This document shows, piece by piece, positions 19,627-29,193 of a stretch of 64,000 nt of DNA. This stretch comes from Leishmania donovani. Taxonomy: Eukaryota > Euglenozoa > Kinetoplastea > Trypanosomatida > Trypanosomatidae. The stretch's first letter is position 1; every line of letters begins with the position of its first letter. The notes beneath the pieces were generated by a model. The model ran no database searches, was not told where the DNA came from, and was given only the letters and a program-made list of their open reading frames with translations. Where the stretch lies: positions 405,211-469,210 of the forward strand of contig NC_018246.1 in NCBI RefSeq assembly GCF_000227135.1, read 5' to 3'. The translations under genes were made by a program, and so were the position numbers.

Positions 19627-21528
19627 ATGCCGACGTTGGCCGTGGCGAAGGACTACATCTGCCGGCTGATCGGCAAGTCCTACACAGACGAGGAGTTCAA
19701 CGACCTGTGTTTCCAGTTTGGCCTGGAGCTCGATGACATTACGAGTGAGAAAGAAATGTTCATGAGGGAGCAGGGCAAGAGCGCAAAGGCGAGCGTGGCT
19801 CCGGCGGAGGCCCCTGCGCACCTTTCGGAGGAGAAGCTCTACAAAATTGACACCCCGGCAAACCGTCACGACCTTCTCACCGCGGAGGGCATGGCCTGCG
19901 CTCTAAAGGTGTTCATGGGGACAATGCCGCTCCCCAACTACCGCGTCCTCAACCGTGCCAACCCGCTCTACCGCATGACCGTGGAGAAAAGCGTGAAGAA
20001 CGTGCGCGACTACGTTGTGTGCGCTGTCCTGCACAACATCCGCTTCAATGAGCGCAGTTACAACAGCTTCATCGACTACCAGGAGAAGCTCCACGCCGGG
20101 TTGGCCCGCCGCCGCACGCTGGCCTCGGTTGGCACCCACGACCTAGACAAGGTGAACACGACGGACTTTATCTTCGCCTGCCGCCCGCGCGAGACCATCC
20201 GGTTCGTTCCGCTGCGGCAGACAAGGGAGCTGAACTGTTCAGGCAACGGCCTCGCGCAGTACTACGCCGAGGACCGCCACATCGGCAAGTATGTACCGCT
20301 GATCTCCTCCTTTCCGACCTACCCGGTTGTGTACGACGGTACCGGCCAGAACGTGCTCTCGTTGCCGCCGATCATCAACTCGCGCTACTCGGCCATCTCC
20401 GTGGACACCAGGAACATCTTCATTGAGTGCACGGCCCCGGACCACTACAAGGCGCAGGTGCTGGTGAACCAGCTCGTGTGTGCCTTCTCGGCCTACTGCG
20501 AGGATCCCTTCACAGTGGAGGCGGTGCAGGTGAACTATGAGGAGCCGACGCCAGACGGAACAAGGTCGCTTGTGACACCAACGATGGAGACGAAGGAAAT
20601 GACGATGAGCATCGCACGCCTCAACTCGATCATCGGCATCGAAATGAAAAGTGGTGCTGAGTGCGCGCAGCTGCTGAAGAAGATGATGTACACGATCAAG
20701 GAGACGACGGAGAGTGAGGTGACGGTGACGGTGCCGCCAATGCGCACGGACGTCATCGGCGTCGCGGACGTGATGGAGGATGTCGCCATCGCGTACGGCT
20801 ACGACAACATCGCCTACGTGGAGTGCAAGACCCATGGCCCTGTGACGCAGACGCCGCTGAGCAAGGTGGCGCAGCTGCTGCGCACTGAGATGGCCTGCGC
20901 AGGCTACACGGAGCTGCTGACGCTGTCACTCTGCTCGCGCGCCGATGCGTTCGAGAGCCTGGGCCGCGTGGACAACGACGTCGCGGCGCACATCGCCAAC
21001 CCGCAGACGATGGAGTTCCAGGTGTGCCGCCCATCACTGCTCCCCGGTATTCTGAAGACGCTCGCGACGAACAAGTCGAAGCCTCTACCGCAGCGCTTCT
21101 TCGAGTGCGCGGACGTCGTCCTGCTGGACAACGAACGGAATTTCCCACCGGTGCTGGAGTTGAAGGCCGACTACGCGTCCTGTGGTGCGCGGAACCAGAG
21201 ACACCTCGCCGCCGCGCACTGCAACGGCAGCTCTAGCGGATTTGAGAGCATTCACGGCCTCACCGAGCTCGCCCTACTCAAGCTTGGCGTCCCGTCGAAA
21301 GCGGAGATAGCAGAGGACTACGAAGGCGACTACTACACACTGGAGAAGGGCGAGGACGGCGCCTTCTTTCCTGGCCGCGCTATGGACATCATTCTTCACC
21401 GCGCTGGTCAGGCAGTGCGCATCGGGCACCTCGGCGTCATCCACCCGAACACGCTCAAGGCGTACGACATTCCGAGCCCGTGCTCTTACATGGAGCTCAA
21501 CATCCAGTTCCTGTGCGTCCCTCTGTAA
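19627..21528 (+). CDS. FARSB: Cytosolic phenylalanyl-tRNA synthetase beta subunit
   Basis: 633 aa from an ATG preceded by a short UTR. The N-terminus MPTLAVAKDYICRLIGKSYT with EEFNDLCFQFGLELDDITSE matches eukaryotic/archaeal-type PheRS beta very closely (animal proteins begin MPTVSVKRD... and share [25 protein letters not shown]). The order of domains is as expected: the B3/4 region around residues 90-265 (YPVVYDGTGQNVLSLPPIIN), the B5 helix-turn-helix DNA/RNA-like domain (~315-390, VTVPPMRTDVIGVADVMEDV), and the catalytic-like class II core to the end (AGYTELLTLSLCSRADAF; GHLGVIHPNTLKAYDIPSPC). The beta subunit pairs with alpha as an alpha2-beta2 enzyme that charges tRNA-Phe; the B3/4 domain edits mischarged Tyr. 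It is slightly longer than the ~590 aa animal form. No organelle presequence is visible. The symbol follows the animal gene. Confidence 0.97.
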   Translation: MPTLAVAKDYICRLIGKSYTDEEFNDLCFQFGLELDDITSEKEMFMREQGKSAKASVAPAEAPAHLSEEKLYKIDTPANRHDLLTAEGMACALKVFMGTMPLPNYRVLNRANPLYRMTVEKSVKNVRDYVVCAVLHNIRFNERSYNSFIDYQEKLHAGLARRRTLASVGTHDLDKVNTTDFIFACRPRETIRFVPLRQTRELNCSGNGLAQYYAEDRHIGKYVPLISSFPTYPVVYDGTGQNVLSLPPIINSRYSAISVDTRNIFIECTAPDHYKAQVLVNQLVCAFSAYCEDPFTVEAVQVNYEEPTPDGTRSLVTPTMETKEMTMSIARLNSIIGIEMKSGAECAQLLKKMMYTIKETTESEVTVTVPPMRTDVIGVADVMEDVAIAYGYDNIAYVECKTHGPVTQTPLSKVAQLLRTEMACAGYTELLTLSLCSRADAFESLGRVDNDVAAHIANPQTMEFQVCRPSLLPGILKTLATNKSKPLPQRFFECADVVLLDNERNFPPVLELKADYASCGARNQRHLAAAHCNGSSSGFESIHGLTELALLKLGVPSKAEIAEDYEGDYYTLEKGEDGAFFPGRAMDIILHRAGQAVRIGHLGVIHPNTLKAYDIPSPCSYMELNIQFLCVPL

Positions 21529-23508
21529 AGCGGCGCCGTCCGGGTGAGAGGAAACGAATGAAGGAAGGCGGGCGTTGATACGCGCACGGAGAGGGTGAGG
21601 CGACTTGGCCGAACGGCAGGAGGGAAGCCGGGAGTCGATACGACACCTGGGTGTGATTCTGTGCGTACCCACCGACTCACTCTTCCTCTCCGTCTCCCGG
21701 CCCACTCAAAGAGTGGGCATCTTAGGCTGCTTAGAGCGCAGAAGGTCGCGCACGGTGGTGAGTGAGGGAGCGAGCGAGTGGAGGGGGAAGTGCACGCTGC
21801 TTTGCCATGCTGCACCTCACGTATATTGAGCTGGAGCTGTCCTAACACCCTCGTTCCTCTCACTCCGATACCGCCACGCGCACGCACACGCCACCCCTCT
21901 CCCCCACACTCTCCTCCAAAACCCATTTCTATCTTCATGAGGCTGTGCCGCTTCTGTTGTCGTCTCCGTTTGCTGCGTACGTGTGTGCGTGTGCCGAGAC
22001 GCGCGAATGCACAGGGAGCGCACAGCGGAGCAGACGAACGACAGGGGAAGTGAGCTACGGCGGGTTAATGCCTAAGTGGTCTTTAACGTATTTTTTGTTG
22101 TATTGCCGTTGTTTATCGTGCGGTGTGCGCCTCCCATCCCATCCCTCGTCCTTGGGTAGAAGACGGGTGTGACATCCGCACCTCGGGGCGTGGCATCTCA
22201 GGGCTCCGTGCATACCCCACTCTGTGAGAGGGGGTGGGTGGGTGCCTGTCGCGTTGTTGCGCGCGCGCTCTCGACCTTTTCCTCTTTGTTTATGCTTCTT
22301 CAAGTGCCAAGTCGGAGGGAGGGAGAGAGGGGCGGCTGGAGGGAGGAATGGAATTTCACGCAGCATGTGTGAGCAGAAGGGGGGGCTTGGATGCCGCACA
22401 TGTGTCTGCCTCTATCGTTCATTTAGCCCCACCACCACAGCCATACACACGCGCCGATGCCCCTGTTGCGGTACGTGCTTCACTGAAGCGACATCGTAAC
22501 ATTTCGCTTCTCGCGTTGCTTGTGTTGTTCGCCCACCCATCACTCGGCAGAAGGATGCGAAATGCCGGGGAGAGGGAGAGCGATGGCCATGGCGAGAGAT
22601 CCACGGCTGCTTGGAGAGGCACTGGAGGTCGAGTTCCCCGGCGTGGAACAGTTGTGTGCGCATGTGTGTGTGCACGTTCGAGCAAAGAAGGAAAGAGAAG
22701 GGAGGGATGGCGGGAGCCAACTGCGCACACCTCCTCCGTGTCTTTGCAGAGACTTGTAGGCGAGTGTGCCTATGGGCCGATAGCTGCGGACTGCGCCGAG
22801 TCTCTGCATCCGTACGCATGCAGACATGCTGACACTGCACAGGCAGCACTTGGTGTGGGGGTGCCCATCGATGCAATATGAAAGGCTGCATCGCCTCCCC
22901 TCCCTTCCCCCCCCCCCACACCCGGCTCCGCCCTGCTCACTTCAATTGTCTCCCTCTTACCGCCCCTTGCCTCTCCGCATAGCCGATCAAAAAGAAACGG
23001 CGATACGTGCGGCTCTGCGACGGAGTTTCCTTACTGCGGTGCTCAGCCGCGCGCACACGCCCACACACGCAAGCACGCGTTGCCCCGTGGACGCAGTCGT
23101 GGAGCTCGCCTTCTCCACGTCGTCCTCCTTTATCGACGTCGCCCAAAGTCACCGGCTCACCGCTGGTATAATCCGCTCGTTGCCGCCACAAAAAAAAGCA
23201 GTGTATCCGTGTCTGCCGTGCACTTGTGGCGGGCACAGCGAACTGGACATTCAACTTTAGGATAGAAGGCCAAAGCCCCTCCCATAGACGCCAGCACCTC
23301 TGGTGCTGCTAGAGTACACGTGCACAGGCATATACACACGCCGTTCCCTTGCCCGTGATTGGTGCTCCCCCGCCCCATATCTTCTCTTGCTGCTGTTGTT
23401 CCTCGCGTGTTGCGTCATCACGCACCTCATAGAAGTTACCTGTACGAGTGGTCCCACCCACACCCGCGCCCCGCCACGGCGGATAGGCACCCGCATTGAG
23501 CGCTGCCG
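21529..23508 (+). other. Intergenic region between PheRS beta and the first large unknown gene
   Basis: No gene is supported. It is mixed pyrimidine- and G-rich DNA with homopolymer runs (C-run near 22907-22917, poly(A) near 23190) and short CA tracts. Frames of up to ~215 codons overlap each other on both strands without domains. Confidence 0.55.
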
Positions 23509-23570
23509 TTGTTCTCTTGTTTTGCCTGTCTCTCCGTATCTTCTTTTTCTTTCCCATTCGACTGTTGGAG
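23509..23570 (+). promoter_or_regulatory. Polypyrimidine tract and candidate spliced-leader acceptor
   Basis: A T/C-rich stretch (TTCTTTTTCTTTCCC) precedes the first AG at 23569-23570, about 155 nt before the ATG. Confidence 0.4.
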
Positions 23571-23724
23571 GAAGGAGGCTCGGCTTTTCGTTGTGTTCGT
23601 TGCTTGCTGCGAAGTTCACTTGTTGCCGTGTGTGTGTGAGGGGGGGGGGCTCTGTCTCTGCGGCCGCCTGGGCTGCCCTGCGCTGTTCTCTCCCTCGAGG
23701 AGACGGTACGGACAGACAAGCCAT

Positions 23725-26700
23725 ATGCTGAGACGCACCTTTTTTAGGAGCTCCCGTCTGGGCCCGATGTGGCCGCCAGGTGTGGAGGGGCCTGGAAAGC
23801 TGAGTAGCAGCGTACTGCACACGATGGGCTGCGCGAAGTGTGATGGCTGCGCGGTTCGACGTGTCGATGTACTTTTCTCGCCACCCCCCATCGCTGCATC
23901 CTCCATCTCTGCGGCGGCGGTGGCGGCGGATAGTGTATCGCGCGCATGGCGGCGGAGCTGTGGCACGGTGTCTTTAGCGCGCACGTGTGCCGTCGCATGT
24001 CAGCGCCGTGCCATCAGCTTCTCCTACGGCGACCGTGTTCCCTGTATCCGCTTTAACATGAGTACGGAGCGGCTGGCACGCGCCACGGCGCAGCCGACCC
24101 TGCCAACCAACGCAAACATCTTCATGATGGATGTTCGCAAGGGCCAGCGCAAGTCGAAGCGGGTGAACCCCAAGTCCACGATGGCTTCCATCATAACCGC
24201 CCACCGCGCCGAGGCGCAGAAGGCGAAGGAGGAGCTCGACAAGGACGACGCCTACACCCCGCCGCTGATTTTTCTCTTCAGGACGGACGACACGAAGAAG
24301 CAAGCGGCGCGGCGGCAGGAGCAGATCGATGCCCAACTTGACGCGCTCGGCGCCTTCGGTGAATTCCGAGCGTGTGTGCTAGATGGCATCAAGTCCCGCC
24401 ACTGGACGCGCTACATCGACTCGCCAACTACGCCAGACAGACCCGCTCCTGACAAGGCTGAGAGCGCCTCATCGAGAGATGCGCCGCCTACCGCGTCTGT
24501 GGCCGCGGCGGCTGCAGCAGCTGTCGACCCCGCGGTCGTGTCCGCCAATGGTGCCGGTGATGCGCCGGCGAGCCCTCTTCCGATTTCAGGGGACTTTGCT
24601 GGAAGAGAAGGCAAAAGCAGCACTGGTGCAGCGGAAGCGCCGGCTGCTGCTGTGTCTCCGCGTGTGTCGGCAGCCGGTGCAGCGGAGGGCGCCACGGGTG
24701 CTGCCGAAGAGGCTGACGACTTGGAGGGCGAGGATGAAGAAGTATGGGAAGAGGTCGAGCTCGACGAGGGTGAGGAGGTCGTCGAAGGGGGCGACGGCGG
24801 TGGCGGCGGCACAAACAGCGCTGCTGATGGCAATGGCGCCGGCGCCTCCCAGTGCTGGGAAGCAGCCACTTACGTAGATCGAGCGGCAACGCCGTCCATG
24901 CGGGCGAAAGAGGCCCGCACGACGACGCCGGCGGATGAGAAGATCATCACAGCACCATCGACAGCAAAGAGGAGCGTTAATACAGTTTGGGCCCACGTGA
25001 AGAGCCAAACCTGCTCTGGAGGCAGTGCGGCCAGCGCTGCAGCTCTGGTGGCAGCTGCAGCGGTCTCGCCGAGTAAGCACGATAACCCGGTCGAAGAGGA
25101 ATCAGTGGATGTTGCGGATTTGGACGGCGACGGCGTTGCCGCCGACGCAGCATCGCCGGCGGCGCCAGGCCCGGCTGACCACACGGACAGCGCAGATGGT
25201 GTCAACATCCCTGACACGCCGCGAAGGAGCGGACCGGAGCGTAACAACAGTGGCAGCGTATTCCTTGCCACAGCTCATGCACCTCCACTAGCGGAAGCAG
25301 ATGCGAAAGCGGCTGCTCTGACGCGCTCAACGGATGCAGAGGCACTGCTCCCCCTGGAAGAGTTCGAAGAGTTCGACATTGACGGTCCTTTAAGTGAAAG
25401 CGTTACTGCAGAAGCACCTGCAGCAGCGGCTGTTCCAGCGTTGACCGATGCCACACCCGAGGCTTTGAGCGCCGCAACAGCCAAAGGCGCAGAGTCCTGG
25501 GCAACAGAGCATGCCGCGGCTGGAAGCGTGTCGGGTGATGACGGCATCTCTGCAGCTGAGGAGGCAGCGGGAGAAGAGTCAGCTAGTGCCCATACCGGTG
25601 CGCCGGCTGCACTAGGCACCGCTGCCAAATCCCTCACGGAGGTGCTGCAGGAGGATGCAGCGGCGGGAGCAGCAGGCGATGGCCCGGCGTTGACCGCCTC
25701 TGAAGGCGACAGTGCAGACACTGAAGTGGAGGGAAAAGACGCTGAAGAAGATGCAGTAGCGACCACAGCCGCCGAAGACAACTCGGACGCAGTGGCTTTC
25801 ACCGTCGCTGCTCCCGCAACCCCCGTTTCACCGCCGAAGCCATCTATTTCCATGCCGGTGTACACACAAGTTGTATCACGGCTGTATTACGGGGCGACGA
25901 CGGTGTACCTCTCCGACCGCGCCTTTATTGAACTGCCTGCCACCGCGAACGTGCTCGTGATCGACCATCTAGATTGGGACGATGCTCACCTGGCGGCGAT
26001 CGATGCAGCGCTGGAGCAGGTTGACCCAGTCGCCGGGCACGTGCTGCTCTACCCCGATGCCTATGCACCGCAGAGCGAGCACGTGATAGGGAACATAAAC
26101 GCATACCGCCGCTCCCTCCTGCCCTTCATCTTCGTCTTCCGCACCCAGCTCTCCAACGAGGCCGCGATGGCCGTGCAGCACCGCCTCGCCAACGCCCTAC
26201 ATGTGCGCCCCACGTTGGACAGCACCGCGCAGCAATCGTTGGTGGCGGGGCAAAACGATCGCACGTCTGTGTGTGTGCTGAGCGCCGCGGAGAGCGAGAA
26301 AGGAGGCGAGAACCCGATGCTGGCACCGCAGCCGCGCAAGGCGACGCCGGCATCACCGAAGCCTTCACCAGCGGAACCAGCTCCCGCGCGCACTGCCACG
26401 GCAACAAAGGTGGCGGGAGCACCCCGGCGCGCAGTCACTGCGCCGGTAGGCGAGAGCGGCACCGCCGCGACAGCCTCAGCACCGCCCTTACCTCGCACAC
26501 CCCCAGCGGCGACGGAAGGGAAGCACAGGGATGCTAGCACTCGCGGCGTGGCAGACGATGCCGTGCAACATCTGTGGGACCTTCTCAACAGCGTCTCCTT
26601 CGATGCCTCCTCGAAGAAGTCGGCGGCGTCGGCAGCAGCGCTGAGCGCGCAAGTGGAGGTTCAGCGAAGCCACCATGGCGGCTGCAACGGAAATGGTAGG

Positions 26701-27828
26701 GCGGCGGCGGAATGGCAGCAGCGAATCTCCGCGCCAGGCGCCTCCTCTGTCCGGGGGAACGCTGATCAAGCAGAGCCGGTTTACAGGTGTCCTGCAGAAA
26801 CCACAACTAACATACTGACTCGCACCAGCGACACCAGAGAGACCGGCAATGGACACATTACCGCGAGCACTGCTGTGGACGACGCTGCGCCCTCGCAGCC
26901 GTCTCGACTTGCATACGTGCCGAGTCTTTTGAACTCGGAAGTCACCGCCCCGTTCCTCAACGCGAGCGCGAGAGCCGATGCAGCCGGCGGCGCAGGCCCC
27001 GCGCACCGAACGCTTCCGGCGACGACGCTGCAGGCCGAGTCGGCCGAAGTAAACGAAAGCGCCGCCATGATCAAGGGCGGCCTCTTCAACTTCGGCGCCA
27101 TCGCTTTCGGCAGAGATAATGGGTACTGCGCCGCAGAGGTGCCGCGGCTTCGACGAGCCTCCGGTTCACGATGGGGCATGAACGATGACGACGACGACGT
27201 CGACAGCGAGCACAACGCAACAGACGCGGCAGACGGTGCAGCGACGAGCTCGACTTTCGGCAGTGTGAGTGATTTGGGCCTGTACCCCGTAAGTGAGAGC
27301 GTGGCTGCCGCTCGTGCGGAAGCAGCGCGCATCAGCAGCCAATGCGGCGGCGGCAGTCCGTTCACTGATGAAGAGATCGCCAAGATCGAAGAGGAGATCA
27401 TACTCGCGCAGCTTAGGGAGAAGGAGAGGAAGGAGCGGCGCAGCGAGGCGCGTAGGGCGATGCGGGCGAAGGCCAAGGAAGCCAAGTCACAGTTTTCCTG
27501 CAAGACCGCATCATCTTCGTCGCCTGTGTCGTCCGCGCCCTCCGCCACCAAGGGCTCGCGCTTATGGAAGCAGCAGTTTCAGGGCAGTCGGAGCGTGTCC
27601 GACTCGTTCAAAACGACCGCCACAGCGCGGGAGCAGGAGCTTGCCGAGGACGGTCTTCTGGAGGACTTCATCAGTAGCTTGCTTGTTAACCGCAACCGCA
27701 GCAAAAAGCTCAAGGCTGACAAGGTGAGGGTGTCCGTTGCGTCTGCATCATCTCGAGGAGTCGTGCGCTCTGCCCGCCGCACGCTAGCAACGGCGACATC
27801 CTCGACCGGAAGAGGGATCAAGCAGTAA
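23725..27828 (+). CDS. Large kinetoplastid protein of unknown function, presequence-like N-terminus
   Basis: The first ATG gives 1367 aa; upstream frame uses only non-ATG starts. MLRRTFFRSSRLGPMWPPG is a good candidate mitochondrial presequence. A second possible start is MSTERLARATAQ (~residue 113). Two ordered islands stand out in Ala/Glu/Ser-rich filler: residues ~140-225 (NIFMMDVRKGQRKSKRVNPK, then PPLIFLFRTDD with a helix) and ~710-850 (YTQVVSRLYYGATTVYLSDR ... LPFIFVFRTQLSNEAAMAVQ). Each island has a buried-looking strand ending in FRT followed by an amphipathic helix, and the gene downstream has the same pattern. A very acidic patch (EDEEVWEEVELDEGEEVVEG) lies near 340, and a basic coiled coil (KIEEEIILAQLREKERKERR) near 1225-1260. 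I do not recognise a known family. Mitochondrial location is inferred. Confidence 0.85.
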   Translation: MLRRTFFRSSRLGPMWPPGVEGPGKLSSSVLHTMGCAKCDGCAVRRVDVLFSPPPIAASSISAAAVAADSVSRAWRRSCGTVSLARTCAVACQRRAISFSYGDRVPCIRFNMSTERLARATAQPTLPTNANIFMMDVRKGQRKSKRVNPKSTMASIITAHRAEAQKAKEELDKDDAYTPPLIFLFRTDDTKKQAARRQEQIDAQLDALGAFGEFRACVLDGIKSRHWTRYIDSPTTPDRPAPDKAESASSRDAPPTASVAAAAAAAVDPAVVSANGAGDAPASPLPISGDFAGREGKSSTGAAEAPAAAVSPRVSAAGAAEGATGAAEEADDLEGEDEEVWEEVELDEGEEVVEGGDGGGGGTNSAADGNGAGASQCWEAATYVDRAATPSMRAKEARTTTPADEKIITAPSTAKRSVNTVWAHVKSQTCSGGSAASAAALVAAAAVSPSKHDNPVEEESVDVADLDGDGVAADAASPAAPGPADHTDSADGVNIPDTPRRSGPERNNSGSVFLATAHAPPLAEADAKAAALTRSTDAEALLPLEEFEEFDIDGPLSESVTAEAPAAAAVPALTDATPEALSAATAKGAESWATEHAAAGSVSGDDGISAAEEAAGEESASAHTGAPAALGTAAKSLTEVLQEDAAAGAAGDGPALTASEGDSADTEVEGKDAEEDAVATTAAEDNSDAVAFTVAAPATPVSPPKPSISMPVYTQVVSRLYYGATTVYLSDRAFIELPATANVLVIDHLDWDDAHLAAIDAALEQVDPVAGHVLLYPDAYAPQSEHVIGNINAYRRSLLPFIFVFRTQLSNEAAMAVQHRLANALHVRPTLDSTAQQSLVAGQNDRTSVCVLSAAESEKGGENPMLAPQPRKATPASPKPSPAEPAPARTATATKVAGAPRRAVTAPVGESGTAATASAPPLPRTPPAATEGKHRDASTRGVADDAVQHLWDLLNSVSFDASSKKSAASAAALSAQVEVQRSHHGGCNGNGRAAAEWQQRISAPGASSVRGNADQAEPVYRCPAETTTNILTRTSDTRETGNGHITASTAVDDAAPSQPSRLAYVPSLLNSEVTAPFLNASARADAAGGAGPAHRTLPATTLQAESAEVNESAAMIKGGLFNFGAIAFGRDNGYCAAEVPRLRRASGSRWGMNDDDDDVDSEHNATDAADGAATSSTFGSVSDLGLYPVSESVAAARAEAARISSQCGGGSPFTDEEIAKIEEEIILAQLREKERKERRSEARRAMRAKAKEAKSQFSCKTASSSSPVSSAPSATKGSRLWKQQFQGSRSVSDSFKTTATAREQELAEDGLLEDFISSLLVNRNRSKKLKADKVRVSVASASSRGVVRSARRTLATATSSTGRGIKQ

Positions 27829-29091
27829 AACGACGCGTACGCGTCCGTGTTGGCGTGTGCGAGTCTTATCATGCGTTTTTCGGACAGCATCGAGTCATAG
27901 AGTCGAAGAGTCTCCGCGGGTGGAGAAGGCGGGCTGACTTGTGTGTGTGTGTGTGTGCGTATGTCGATTGTTCCTCTCAAACCCGACTTTGTCAACATCA
28001 GGAGACAGCCAAGGGCATCGCCCGTGCGCACGGGCGAAAACTCACCCTCTTGTACGAGTGTCAGTGTGGGTGCAGGTGCGATGCGCTCCCGTAACCCTCC
28101 GTCCCTCGCCCTTCCCCTCGCGAACCTCTGCTCTCGCGCTCCCGCGGTGCCGAAACGTATCCATCTCCGCGTACACACACACACACCTCTCTCTCTCGAC
28201 GGACTGTCGAGCGGGCTACTCACTTCTTCCCCTGCATCCTGAAATCCTGCCATTCCATGTGTGCGTCTTTTCTGATGGAAGTCTGCGAAACGAAGCCAAA
28301 GCAGGGAGGAGGTGGACACAGCGAGAGAAGACGTGTACACACACACACAGAGAGACGGCCCCTGAGCTCGCTTCTCTCGCCTCTCCCTATCTCTGCAGCC
28401 CCGTCGTGCACCGCCGCACCACCACCAACACGACCACCACCACTACCGCCGCCCTCCTCTCGTAGCGCCCCCACGCGCACGCACACGCACATACACGCGC
28501 ACAGAAAGAGAGGGATAAGGTGTGCACTGTGCACCAAAGCCGCGCGAAGGGTGTACGCGCCTTTTTTTTGTTTCTTTCGCGAGTCTGGGAGAGCGGGAAG
28601 CCAAAACAAAGAGGCTCTGCTGTGTTCGAGGCACAAAATCGAGGGTGCGACGGTCCTGGCAGTCTTCGTTGCCGCGCACACCCGCGCTCTCCCTCTCTCT
28701 CTCTGTCTCCACTCATTTGAATCATAGACAAACCCGCACTGTGCGCCACAGCATTCTGCGTGCACATCACACGCGCGCACATCGGCGCATAGATTACGAC
28801 AATCATTAGCCATCATCATTACTTCGCTCCTCGTGCGCGTCTGTGTATGTGCGCGCACGCCTGAGGCGCATCGAGGCCTTTTTTCATTGCATTCTCTGCT
28901 GCTGAGAACAGTGTCACTCTCTCTCTCTTTTTCAGGCACGCTCGAGGCGGCGGTCAGCGGCGTCGGCCAGCGCCACCCCTCTCACTGTTTCGCTTTGGTG
29001 CTCATCTCAAGCGTAGAGGAGGGGAAGGGGGGAGAGGGGAGAGACGTACCCCCATAGAAGCTGTATTCCTTCTGCGTTCATTCGTGTGTTG
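27829..29091 (+). other. Intergenic region between the two paired unknown genes
   Basis: No gene is supported. Contains GT and CA tracts (27940-27960, 28173-28186, 28338-28350), a (CCA)n-like stretch near 28405-28450, and pyrimidine-rich DNA. Confidence 0.55.
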
Positions 29092-29145
29092 CTCGCTTTT
29101 CCTTCGCCCTCTCTCTTTCTCTGCCACGCCGCGCGTCTCTGAGCT
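29092..29145 (+). promoter_or_regulatory. Polypyrimidine tract and candidate spliced-leader acceptor
   Basis: CTTTTCCTTCGCCCTCTCTC and following pyrimidines lead to the first AG at 29144-29145, leaving a 5' UTR of about 48 nt before the ATG. Confidence 0.5.
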
Positions 29146-29193
29146 GGAGCGAACGCGGTCTTTGTGTTAACGTGAGTGAACCAGGATAGACGC